DNA of 64,000 bases from Cornus controversa. Taxonomy: Eukaryota; Streptophyta; Magnoliopsida; Cornales; Cornaceae. A model generated the notes under the pieces. The model saw nothing but the letters and a program-made list of their open reading frames with translations, had not been told where the DNA came from and did no database searches. The position numbers were made by a program, and so were the translations under genes. The stretch lies in the NCBI GenBank assembly GCA_026545225.1, contig CM048847.1, positions 3,224,001 through 3,288,000 on the forward strand, read 5' to 3'. The first letter of the stretch is position 1, and every line of letters begins with the position of its first letter. Shown piece by piece: positions 49,150 through 62,010 of this stretch.

Positions 49150-52100
49150 ATCCAGATGGTCAATTCTAGCACAAAGCGCCATACGGTTGTCGTCATGCCT
49201 GATTATTACAAGCAATTGTTCTTTTCGACTCAGAACAACTCAAACAAACATGGATGAAGATCGGATCGACATGCTCGTCGTTTCTTTGGGACGCTTTGAT
49301 GGTTTCATTTAGAAAAAAGCAGCGTACGATTAGTATTATGGCACGACTTCTCTTGGAATGCGGTTTTCAAATCAAAACAACTCAAATGAAACACGTTTAA
49401 AATGGTCTGTAGCTTGCTAATTGTTTCCTTTAGATGTCCAAACGGTCGAACTTGGAACGAAGCACCATACGGTTGTGATGAAGATCGGATTGACATGTTC
49501 GTCACTTCTTTTGGATGCTTTGATGGCCTAATATGGAAAAAAGAAACTTACGATTCTGATTATGGCACGACTTCTCAAGGAATGGGTTTTTCAATCAGAA
49601 CAACTCAAACTAAACTTGTTTAAAATCCTTGATAGCTTGGGAATTGTTTCTTTTACTTTTCCAGATGGTTGAAGTTGGCATAGAGCACCATACGGTTGTG
49701 ATCATTCATGAGTGCAGCAAGGAATTACTATTTTTGATTCAGGACGTCCTGATGGTTGAATTTGGCATAAAGCAATGTATAATTCTAAGTATGGCACGAT
49801 TTCACGTGGATTGGACTTTTCGAATCAGGACAAGTAAAACGAAACAAGTTCGAAACCGTTGTTGTCATTCTCTATTTTTCTGAACATCCAGATGGTCAAT
49901 TCTAGCACAAAGCGCCATACGATTGTCGTCATGCCTGATTATTACAAGCAATTGTTCTTTTCGACTCAGAACAACTCAAACAAACATGGATGAAGATCGG
50001 ATCGACATGCTCGTCGTTTCTTTGGGACGCTTTGATGGTTTCATTTTGAAAAAAGCAGCGTACGATTAGTATTATGGCACGACTTCTCTTGGAATTCATT
50101 TTTCGAATCAAAACAACTCAAATGAAACAAGTTTAAAATGGTCGGTAGCTTGCTAATTGTTTCCTTTAGATGTCCAAACGGTCGAACTTGGAACGAAGCA
50201 CCATACGGTTGTGATGAAGATCGGATTGACATGTTCATCACTTCTTTTGGATGCTTTGATGGTCTATAATGGAAAAAAGAAACTTACGATTCTGATTATG
50301 GCACGACTTCTCAAGGAATGGGTTTTTGAATCAGAACAACTCAAACTAAACTTGTTTAAAATCCTTGATAGCTTGGGAATTGTTTCTTTTACTTTTCCAG
50401 ATGGTTGAAGTTGGCATAGAGCACCATACGGTTGTGATCATTCATGAGTGCAGCAAGGAATTACTATTTTTGATTCAGGATGTCCTGATGGTTGAATTTG
50501 GCATAAAGCAATGTATAATTCTAAGTATGACACGATTTCACGTGGATTGGACTTTTCGAATCAGGACAAGTAAAACGAAACAAGTTCGAAACCGTTGTTG
50601 TCATTCTCTATTTTTCTGAACATCCAGATGGTCAATTCTAGCACAAAGCGCCATACGGTTGTCGTCATGCCTGATTATTACAAGCAATTGTTCTTTTCGA
50701 CTCAGAACAAGTCAAACAAACATGGATGAAGATCGGATCGACATGCTCGTCGTTTCTTTGGGACGCTTTGATGGTTTCATTTAGAAAAAAACAGCGTACG
50801 ATTAGTATTATGGCACGACTTCTCTTGGAATGCGGTTTTCGAATCAAAACAACTCAAATGAAACAAGTTTAAAATGGTCGGTAGCTTGCTAATTGTTTCC
50901 TTTAGATGTCCAAACGGTCGAACTTGGAACGAAGCACCATACGGTTGTGATGAAGATCGGATTGACATGTTCGTCACTTCTTTTGGATGCTTTGATGGTC
51001 TAATATGGAAAAAAGAAACTTACGATTCTGATTATGGCACGACTTCTCAAGGAATGGGTTTTTGAATCAGAACAACTCAAACTAAACTTGTTTAAAATCC
51101 TTGATAGCTTGGGAATTGTTTCTTTTACTTTTCCAGATGGTTGAAGTTGGCATAGAGCACCATACGGTTGTGATCATTCATGAGTGCAGCAAGGAATTAC
51201 TATTTTTGATTCAGGACGTCCTGATGGTTGAATTTGGCATAAAGCAATGTATAATTCTAAGTATGGCACGATTTCACGTGGATTGGACTTTTCGAATCAG
51301 GACAAGTAAAACGAAACAAGTTCGAAACCGTTGTTGTCATTCTCTATTTTTCTGAACATCCAGATGGTCAATTCTAGCACAAAGCGCCATACGGTTGTCG
51401 TCATGCCTGATTATTACAAGCAATTGTTCTTTTCGACTCAGAACAACTCAAACAAACATGGATGAAGATCGGATCGACATGCTCGTCGTTTCTTTGGGAC
51501 GCTTTGATGGTTTCATTTAGAAAAAAGCAGCGTACGATTAGTATTATGGCACGACTTCTCTTGGAATGCGGTTTTCAAATCAAAACAACTCAAATGAAAC
51601 ACGTTTAAAATGGTCTGTAGCTTGCTAATTGTTTCCTTTAGATGTCCAAACGGTCGAACTTGGAACGAAGCACCATACGGTTGTGATGAAGATCGGATTG
51701 ACATGTTCGTCACTTCTTTTGGATGCTTTGATGGCCTAATATGGAAAAAAGAAACTTACGATTCTGATTATGGCACGACTTCTCAAGGAATGGGTTTTTC
51801 AATCAGAACAACTCAAACTAAACTTGTTTAAAATCCTTGATAGCTTGGGAATTGTTTCTTTTACTTTTCCAGATGGTTGAAGTTGGCATAGAGCACCATA
51901 CGGTTGTGATCATTCATGAGTGCAGCAAGGAATTACTATTTTTGATTCAGGACGTCCTGATGGTTGAATTTGGCATAAAGCAATGTATAATTCTAAGTAT
52001 GGCACGATTTCACGTGGATTGGACTTTTCGAATCAGGACAAGTAAAACGAAACAAGTTCGAAACCGTTGTTGTCATTCTCTATTTTTCTGAACATCCAGA

Positions 52101-55035
52101 TGGTCAATTCTAGCACAAAGCGCCATACGGTTGTCGTCATGCCTGATTATTACAAGCAATTGTTCTTTTCGACTCAGAACAACTCAAACAAACATGGATG
52201 AAGATCGGATCGACATGCTCGTCGTTTCTTTGGGACGCTTTGATGGTTTCATTTTGAAAAAAGCAGCGTACGATTAGTATTATGGCACGACTTCTCTTGG
52301 AATTCATTTTTCGAATCAAAACAACTCAAATGAAACAAGTTTAAAATGGTCGGTAGCTTGCTAATTGTTTCCTTTAGATGTCCAAACGGTCGAACTTGGA
52401 ACGAAGCACCATACGGTTGTGATGAAGATCGGATTGACATGTTCATCACTTCTTTTGGATGCTTTGATGGTCTATAATGGAAAAAAGAAACTTACGATTC
52501 TGATTATGGCACGACTTCTCAAGGAATGGGTTTTTGAATCAGAACAACTCAAACTAAACTTGTTTAAAATCCTTGATAGCTTGGGAATTGTTTCTTTTAC
52601 TTTTCCAGATGGTTGAAGTTGGCATAGAGCACCATACGGTTGTGATCATTCATGAGTGCAGCAAGGAATTACTATTTTTGATTCAGGATGTCCTGATGGT
52701 TGAATTTGGCATAAAGCAATGTATAATTCTAAGTATGACACGATTTCACGTGGATTGGACTTTTCGAATCAGGACAAGTAAAACGAAACAAGTTCGAAAC
52801 CGTTGTTGTCATTCTCTATTTTTCTGAACATCCAGATGGTCAATTCTAGCACAAAGCGCCATACGGTTGTCGTCATGCCTGATTATTACAAGCAATTGTT
52901 CTTTTCGACTCAGAACAAGTCAAACAAACATGGATGAAGATCGGATCGACATGCTCGTCGTTTCTTTGGGACGCTTTGATGGTTTCATTTAGAAAAAAAC
53001 AGCGTACGATTAGTATTATGGCACGACTTCTCTTGGAATGCGGTTTTCGAATCAAAACAACTCAAATGAAACAAGTTTAAAATGGTCGGTAGCTTGCTAA
53101 TTGTTTCCTTTAGATGTCCAAACGGTCGAACTTGGAACGAAGCACCATACGGTTGTGATGAAGATCGGATTGACATGTTCGTCACTTCTTTTGGATGCTT
53201 TGATGGTCTAATATGGAAAAAAGAAACTTACGATTCTGATTATGGCACGACTTCTCAAGGAATGGGTTTTTGAATCAGAACAACTCAAACTAAACTTGTT
53301 TAAAATCCTTGATAGCTTGGGAATTGTTTCTTTTACTTTTCCAGATGGTTGAAGTTGGCATAGAGCACCATACGGTTGTGATCATTCATGAGTGCAGCAA
53401 GGAATTACTATTTTTGATTCAGGACGTCCTGATGGTTGAATTTGGCATAAAGCAATGTATAATTCTAAGTATGGCACGATTTCACGTGGATTGGACTTTT
53501 CGAATCAGGACAAGTAAAACGAAACAAGTTCGAAACCGTTGTTGTCATTCTCTATTTTTCTGAACATCCAGATGGTCAATTCTAGCACAAAGCGCCATAC
53601 GGTTGTCGTCATGCCTGATTATTACAAGCAATTGTTCTTTTCGACTCAGAACAACTCAAACAAACATGGATGAAGATCGGATCGACATGCTCGTCGTTTC
53701 TTTGGGACGCTTTGATGGTTTCATTTAGAAAAAAACAGCGTACGATTAGTATTATGGCACGACTTCTCTTGGAATGCGGTTTTCAAATCAAAACAACTCA
53801 AATGAAACAAGTTTAAAATGGTCCGTAGCTTGCTAATTGTTTCCTTTAGATGTCCAAACGGTCGAACTTGGAACGAAGCACCATACGGTTGTGATGAAGA
53901 TCGGATTGACATGTTCGTCACTTCTTTTGGATGCTTTGATGGCCTAATATGGAAAAAAGAAACTTACGATTCTGATTATGGCACGACTTCTCAAGGAATG
54001 GGTTTTTCAATCAGAACAACTCAAACTAAACTTGTTTAAAATCCTTGATAGCTTGGGAATTGTTTCTTTTACTTTTCCAGATGGTTGAAGTTGGCATAGA
54101 GCACCATACGGTTGTGATCATTCATGAGTGCAGCAAGGAATTACTATTTTTGATTCAGGACGTCCTGATGGTTGAATTTGGCATAAAGCAATGTATAATT
54201 CTAAGTATGGCACGATTTCACGTGGATTGGACTTTTCGAATCAGGACAAGTAAAACGAAACAAGTTCGAAACCGTTGTTGTCATTCTCTATTTTTCTGAA
54301 CATCCAGATGGTCAATTCTAGCACAAAGCGCCATACGGTTGTCGTCATGCCTGATTATTACAAGCAATTGTTCTTTTCGACTCAGAACAACTCAAACAAA
54401 CATGGATGAAGATCGGATCGACATGCTCGTCGTTTCTTTGGGACGCTTTGATGGTTTCATTTTGAAAAAAGCAGCGTACGATTAGTATTATGGCACGACT
54501 TCTCTTGGAATTCATTTTTCGAATCAAAACAACTCAAATGAAACAAGTTTAAAATGGTCGGTAGCTTGCTAATTGTTTCCTTTAGATGTCCAAACGGTCG
54601 AACTTGGAACGAAGCACCATACGGTTGTGATGAAGATCGGATTGACATGTTCATCACTTCTTTTGGATGCTTTGATGGTCTAATATGGAAAAAAGAAACT
54701 TACGATTCTGATTATGGCACGACTTCTCAAGGAATGGGTTTTTGAATCAGAACAACTCAAACTAAACTTGTTTAAAATCCTTGATAGCTTGGGAATTGTT
54801 TCTTTTACTTTTCCAGATGGTTGAAGTTGGCATAGAGCACCATACGGTTGTGATCATTCATGAGTGCAGCAAGGAATTACTATTTTTGATTCAGGATGTC
54901 CTGATGGTTGAATTTGGCATAAAGCAATGTATAATTCTAAGTATGACACGATTTCACGTGGATTGGACTTTTCGAATCAGGACAAGTAAAACGAAACAAG
55001 TTCGAAACCGTTGTTGTCATTCTCTATTTTTCTGA
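49150..55035 (+). repeat. Trimeric higher-order repeat, right arm, middle set
   Basis: Units offset by 2208 bp share aaacacgtttaaaatgg with aatggtctgtagc (49402 and 51610), cattttgaaaaaagcag (50.04, 52.25 and 54.46 kb), ggaattcatttttcg (50.09, 52.30 and 54.51 kb), gatggtctataatgg (50.26 and 52.47 kb) and agtatgacacg (50.52, 52.73 and 54.94 kb). The third unit differs from the first two at several of these sites, so it is an older relative. Confidence 0.85.
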
Positions 55036-55143
55036 ACATCCAGATGGTCAATTCTAGCACAAAGTGCCATACGGTTGTCGTCATGCCTGATTATTACAAG
55101 CAATTGTTTTTTTCGACTCAGAACAACTCAAACAAACATGGAT

Positions 55144-55380
55144 GAAGGTCGGATCGACATGCTCGTCGTTTCTTTGGGACGCTTTGATGGTTTTATTTAG
55201 AAAAAAAGCATCGTACGATTAGTATTATGGTACGACTTCTCTGGGAATGTGATTTTCTAATCAAAACAACTCAAATGAAACAATTTTAAAATGGTTGGTA
55301 GCTTGCTAATTGTTTCCGCTAGATGTCCAAACGGTCGAATTTGGAACAAAGCACCATACGGTTGTGAATAAGTTCGGATT
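55144..55380 (+). repeat. Divergent satellite sub-type, copy 3
   Basis: The linked divergent-type variants again, with additional private changes (aaagtgccatacgg just upstream at 55062, gtgaataagttcgg at 55366, gatggtcgaatatgg near 55412). The same private changes recur at 59.6 and 61.8 kb. Confidence 0.8.
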
Positions 55381-58300
55381 GACATGTTCGTCACTTCTTT
55401 TGGATGCTTTGATGGTCGAATATGGAAAAAAGAAACTTACGATTCTGATTATGGCACGACTTCTCAAGGAATGGGTTTTTGAATCAGAACAACTCAAACT
55501 AAACTTGTTTAAAATCCTTGATAGCTTGGGAATTGTTTCTTTTACTTTTCCAGATGGTTAAAGTTGGCATAGAGCACCATACGGTTGTGATCATTCATGA
55601 GTGCAGCAAGGAATTACTATTTTTGATTCAGGACGTCCTGATGGTTGAATTTGGCATAAAGCAATGTATAATTCTAAGTATGGCACGATTTCACGTGGAT
55701 TGGACTTTTCGAATCAGGACAAGTAAAATGAAACAAGTTCGAAACCGTTGTTGTCATTCTCTATTTTTCTGAACATCCAGATGGTCAATTCTAGCACAAA
55801 GCGCCATACGGTTGTCGTCATGCCTGATTATTACAAGCAATTGTTCTTTTCGACTCAGAACAAGTCAAACAAACATGGATGAAGATCGGATCGACATGCT
55901 CGTCGTTTCTTTGGGACGCTTTGATGGTTTCATTTAGAAAAAAACAGCGTACGATTAGTATTATGGCACGACTTCTCTTGGAATGCGGTTTTCGAATCAA
56001 AACAACTCAAATGAAACAAGTTTAAAATGGTCGGTAGCTTGCTAATTGTTTCCTTTAGATGTCCAAACGGTCGAACTTGGAACGAAGCACCATACGGTTG
56101 TGATGAAGATCGGATTGACATGTTCGTCACTTCTTTTGGATGCTTTGATGGCCTAATATGGAAAAAAGAAACTTACGATTCTGATTATGGCACGACTTCT
56201 CAAGGAATGGGTTTTTGAATCAGAACAACTCAAACTAAACTTGTTTAAAATCCTTGATAGCTTGGGAATTGTTTCTTTTACTTTTCCAGATGGTTGAAGT
56301 TGGCATAGAGCACCATACGGTTGTGATCATTCATGAGTGCAGCAAGGAATTACTATTTTTGATTCAGGACGTCCTGATGGTTGAATTTGGCATAAAGCAA
56401 TGTATAATTCTAAGTATGGCACGATTTCACGTGGATTGGACTTTTTGAATCAGGACAAGTAAAACGAAACAAGTTCGAAACCGTTGTTGTCATTCTCTAT
56501 TTTTCTGAACATCCAGATGGTCAATTCTAGCACAAAGCGCCATACGGTTGTCGTCATGCCTGATTATTACAAGCAATTGTTCTTTTCGACTCAGAACAAC
56601 TCAAATAAACATGGATGAAGATCGGATCGACATGCTCGTCGTTTCTTTGGGACGCTTTGATGGTTTCATTTAGAAAAAAGCAGCGTACGATTAGTATTAT
56701 GGCACGACTTCTCTTGGAATTCGGTTTTCGAATCAAAACAACTCAAATGAAACAAGTTTAAAATGGTCGGTAGCTTGCTAATTGTTTCCTTTAGATGTCC
56801 AAACGGTCGAACTTGGAACGAAGCACCATACGGTTGTGATGAAGATCGGATTGACATGTTCGTCACTTCTTTTGGATGCTTTGATGGCCTAATATGGAAA
56901 AAAGAAACTTACGATTCTGATTATGGCACGACTTCTCAAGGAATGGGTTTTTGAATCAGAACAACTCAAACTAAACTTGTTTAAAATCCTTGATAGCTTG
57001 GGAATTGTTTCTTTTACTTTTCCAGATGGTTGAAGTTGGCATAGAGCACCATACGGTTGTGATCATTCATGAGTGCAGCAAGGAATTACTATTTTTGATT
57101 CAGGACGTCCTGATGGTTGAATTTGGCATAAAGCAATGTATAATTCTAAGTATCGCACGATTTCACGTGGATTGGACTTTTCGAATCACGACAAGTAAAA
57201 CGAAACAAGTTCGAAACCGTTGTTGTCATTCTCTATTTTTCTGAACATCCAGATGGTCAATTCTAGCACAAAGCGCCATACGGTTGTCGTCATGCCTGAT
57301 TATTACAAGCAATTGTTCTTTTCGACTCAGAACAACTCAAACAAACATGGATGAAGATCGGATCGACATGCTCGTCGTTTCTTTGGGACGCTTTGATGGT
57401 TTCATTTAGAAAAAAGCAGCGTACGATTAGTATTATGGCACGACTTCTCTTGGAATTCGGTTTTCGAATCAAAACAACTCAAATGAAACAAGTTTAAAAT
57501 GGTCGGTAGCTTGCTAATTGTTTCCTTTAGATGTCCAAACGGTCGAACTTGGAACGAAGCACCATACGGTTGTGATGAAGATCGGATTGACATGTTCGTC
57601 ACTTCTTTTGGATGCTTTGATGGCCTAATATGGAAAAAAGAAACTTACGATTCTGATTATGGCACGACTTCTCAAGGAATGGGTTTTTGAATCAGAACAA
57701 CTCAAACTAAACTTGTTTAAAATCCTTGATAGCTTGGGAATTGTTTCTTTTACTTTTCCAGATGGTTGAAGTTGGCATAGAGCACCATACGGTTGTGATC
57801 ATTCATGAGTGCAGCAAGGAATTACTATTTTTGATTCAGGACGTCCTGATGGTTGAATTTGGCATAAAGCAATGTATAATTCTAAGTATGGCACGATTTC
57901 ACGTGGATTGGACTTTTCGAATCAGGACAAGTAAAACGAAACAAGTTCGAAACCGTTGTTGTCATTCTCTATTTTTCTGAACATCCAGATGGTCAATTCT
58001 AGCACAAAGCGCCATACGGTTGTCGTCATGCCTGATTATTACAAGCAATTGTTCTTTTCGACTCAGAACAACTCAAACAAACATGGATGAAGATCGGATC
58101 GACATGCTCGTCGTTTCTTTGGGACGCTTTGATGGTTTTATTTAGAAAAAAACAGCGTACGATTAGTATTATGGCACGACTTCTCTTGGAATGCGGTTTT
58201 CAAATCAAAACAACTCAAATGAAACAAGTTTAAAATGGTCCGTAGCTTGCTAATTGTTTCCTTTAGATGTCCAAACGGTCGAACTTGGAACGAAGCACCA

Positions 58301-59559
58301 TACGGTTGTGATGAAGATCGGATTGACATGTTCGTCACTTCTTTTGGATGCTTTGATGGCCTAATATGGAAAAAAGAAACTTACGATTCTGATTATGGCA
58401 CGACTTCTCAAGGAATGGGTTTTTGAATCAGAACAACTCAAACTAAACTTGTTTAAAATCCTTGATAGCTTGGGAATTGTTTCTTTTACTTTTCCAGATG
58501 GTTGAAGTTGGCATAGAGCACCATACGGTTGTGATCATTCATGAGTGCAGCAAGGAATTACTATTTTTGATTCAGGACGTCCTGATGGTTGAATTTGGCA
58601 TAAAGCAATGTATAATTCTAAGTATGGCACGATTTCACGTGGATTGGACTTTTCGAATCAGGACAAGTAAAACGAAACAAGTTCGAAACCGTTGTTGTCA
58701 TTCTCTATTTTTCTGAACATCCAGATGGTCAATTCTAGCACAAAGCGCCATACGGTTGTCGTCATGCCTGATTATTACAAGCAATTGTTCTTTTCGACTC
58801 AGAACAACTCAAACAAACATGGATGAAGATCGGATCGACATGCTCGTCGTTTCTTTGGGACGCTTTGATGGTTTCATTTTGAAAAAAGCAGCGTACGATT
58901 AGTATTATGGCACGACTTCTCTTGGAATTCATTTTTCGAATCAAAACAACTCAAATGAAACAAGTTTAAAATGGTCGGTAGCTTGCTAATTGTTTCCTTT
59001 AGATGTCCAAACGGTCGAACTTGGAACGAAGCACCATACGGTTGTGATGAAGATCGGATTGACATGTTCATCACTTCTTTTGGATGCTTTGATGGTCTAA
59101 TATGGAAAAAAGAAACTTACGATTCTGATTATGGCACGACTTCTCAAGGAATGGGTTTTTGAATCAGAACAACTCAAACTAAACTTGTTTAAAATCCTTG
59201 ATAGCTTGGGAATTGTTTCTTTTACTTTTCCAGATGGTTGAAGTTGGCATAGAGCACCATACGGTTGTGATCATTCATGAGTGCAGCAAGGAATTACTAT
59301 TTTTGATTCAGGATGTCCTGATGGTTGAATTTGGCATAAAGCAATGTATAATTCTAAGTATGACACGATTTCACGTGGATTGGACTTTTCGAATCAGGAC
59401 AAGTAAAACGAAACAAGTTCGAAACCGTTGTTGTCATTCTCTATTTTTCTGAACATCCAGATGGTCAATTCTAGCACAAAGTGCCATACGGTTGTCGTCA
59501 TGCCTGATTATTACAAGCAATTGTTTTTTTCGACTCAGAACAACTCAAACAAACATGGA

Positions 59560-59800
59560 TGAAGGTCGGATCGACATGCTCGTCGTTTCTTTGGGACGCT
59601 TTGATGGTTTTATTTAGAAAAAAAGCATCGTACGATTAGTATTATGGTACGACTTCTCTGGGAATATGATTTTCTAATCAAAACAACTCAAATGAAACAA
59701 TTTTAAAATGGTTGGTAGCTTGCTAATTGTTTCCGCTAGATGTCCAAACGGTCGAATTTGGAACAAAGCACCATACGGTTGTGAATAAGTTCGGATTGAC
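59560..59800 (+). repeat. Divergent satellite sub-type, copy 4
   Basis: Nearly the same as the copy at 55.1-55.4 kb and located 4417 bp (six monomers) from it. It shares the private changes gtgaataagttcgg and gatggtcgaatatgg, so it arose by segmental duplication within the array. Confidence 0.8.
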
Positions 59801-61769
59801 ATGTTCGTCACTTCTTTTGGATGCTTTGATGGTCGAATATGGAAAAAAGAAACTTACGATTCTGATTATGGCACGACTTCTCAAGGAATGGGTTTTTGAA
59901 TCAGAACAACTCAAACTAAACATGTTTAAAATCCTTGATAGCTTGGGAATTGTTTCTTTTACTTTTCCAGATGGTTAAAGTTGGCATAGAGCACCATACG
60001 GTTGTGATCATTCATGAGTGCAGCAAGGAATTACTATTTTTGATTCAGGACGTCCTGATGGTTGAATTTGGCATAAAGCAATGTATAATTCTAAGTATGG
60101 CACGATTTCACGTGGATTGGACTTTTCGAATCAGGACAAGTAAAATGAAACAAGTTCGAAACCGTTGTTGTCATTCTCTATTTTTCTGAACATCCAGATG
60201 GTCAATTCTAGCACAAAGCGCCATACGGTTGTCGTCATGCCTGATTATTACAAGCAATTGTTCTTTTCGACTCAGAACAAGTCAAACAAACATGGATGAA
60301 GATCGGATCGACATGCTCGTCGTTTCTTTGGGACGCTTTGATGGTTTCATTTAGAAAAAAACAGCGTACGATTAGTATTATGGCACGACTTCTCTTGGAA
60401 TGCGGTTTTCGAATCAAAACAACTCAAATGAAACAAGTTTAAAATGGTCGGTAGCTTGCTAATTGTTTCCTTTAGATGTCCAAACGGTCGAACTTGGAAC
60501 GAAGCACCATACGGTTGTGATGAAGATCGGATTGACATGTTCGTCACTTCTTTTGGATGCTTTGATGGCCTAATATGGAAAAAAGAAACTTACGATTCTG
60601 ATTATGGCACGACTTCTCAAGGAATGGGTTTTTGAATCAGAACAACTCAAACTAAACTTGTTTAAAATCCTTGATAGCTTGGGAATTGTTTCTTTTACTT
60701 TTCCAGATGGTTGAAGTTGGCATAGAGCACCATACGGTTGTGATCATTCATGAGTGCAGCAAGGAATTACTATTTTTGATTCAGGACGTCCTGATGGTTG
60801 AATTTGGCATAAAGCAATGTATAATTCTAAGTATGGCACGATTTCACGTGGATTGGACTTTTTGAATCAGGACAAGTAAAACGAAACAAGTTCGAAACCG
60901 TTGTTGTCATTCTCTATTTTTCTGAACATCCAGATGGTCAATTCTAGCACAAAGCGCCATACGGTTGTCGTCATGCCTGATTATTACAAGCAATTGTTCT
61001 TTTCGACTCAGAACAACTCAAACAAACATGGATGAAGATCGGATCGACATGCTCGTCGTTTCTTTGGGACGCTTTGATGGTTTCATTTAGAAAAAAGCAG
61101 CGTACGATTAGTATTATGGCACGACTTCTCTTGGAATTCGGTTTTCGAATCAAAACAACTCAAATGAAACAAGTTTAAAATGGTCGGTAGCTTGCTAATT
61201 GTTTCCTTTAGATGTCCAAACGGTCGAACTTGGAACGAAGCACCATACGGTTGTGATGAAGATCGGATTGACATGTTCGTCACTTCTTTTGGATGCTTTG
61301 ATGGTCTAATATGGAAAAAAGAAACTTACGATTCTGATTATGGCACGACTTCTCAAGGAATGGGTTTTTGAATCAGAACAACTCAAACTAAACTTGTTTA
61401 AAATCCTTGATAGCTTGGGAATTGTTTCTTTTACTTTTCCAGATGGTTGAAGTTGGCATAGAGCACCATACGGTTGTGATCATTCATGAGTGCAGCAAGG
61501 AATTACTATTTTTGATTCAGGATGTCCTGATGGTTGAATTTGGCATAAAGCAATGTATAATTCTAAGTATGACACGATTTCACGTGGATTGGACTTTTCA
61601 AATCAGGACAAGTAAAACGAAACAAGTTCGAAACCGTTGTTGTCATTCTCTGTTTTTCTGAACATCCAGATGGTCAATTCTAGCACAAAGTGCCATACGG
61701 TTGTCGTCATGCCTGATTATTACAAGCAATTGTTCTTTTCGACTCAGAACAACTCAAACAAACATGGAT

Positions 61770-62010
61770 GAAGGTCGGATCGACATGCTCGTCGTTTCTT
61801 TGGGACGCTTTGATGGTTTTATTTAGAAAAAAAGCATCGTACGATTAGTATTATGGTACGACTTCTCTGGGAATGTGATTTTCTAATCAAAACAACTCAA
61901 ATGAAACAATTTTAAAATGGTTGGTAGCTTGCTAATTGTTTCCGCTAGATGTCCAAACGGTCGAATTTGGAACAAAGCACCATACGGTTGTGAATAAGTT
62001 CGGATTGACA
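61770..62010 (+). repeat. Divergent satellite sub-type, copy 5
   Basis: The third near-identical member of the 55/59/62-kb group. It lies 2209 bp (three monomers) after the copy at 59.6 kb and carries the same private changes. Confidence 0.8.
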
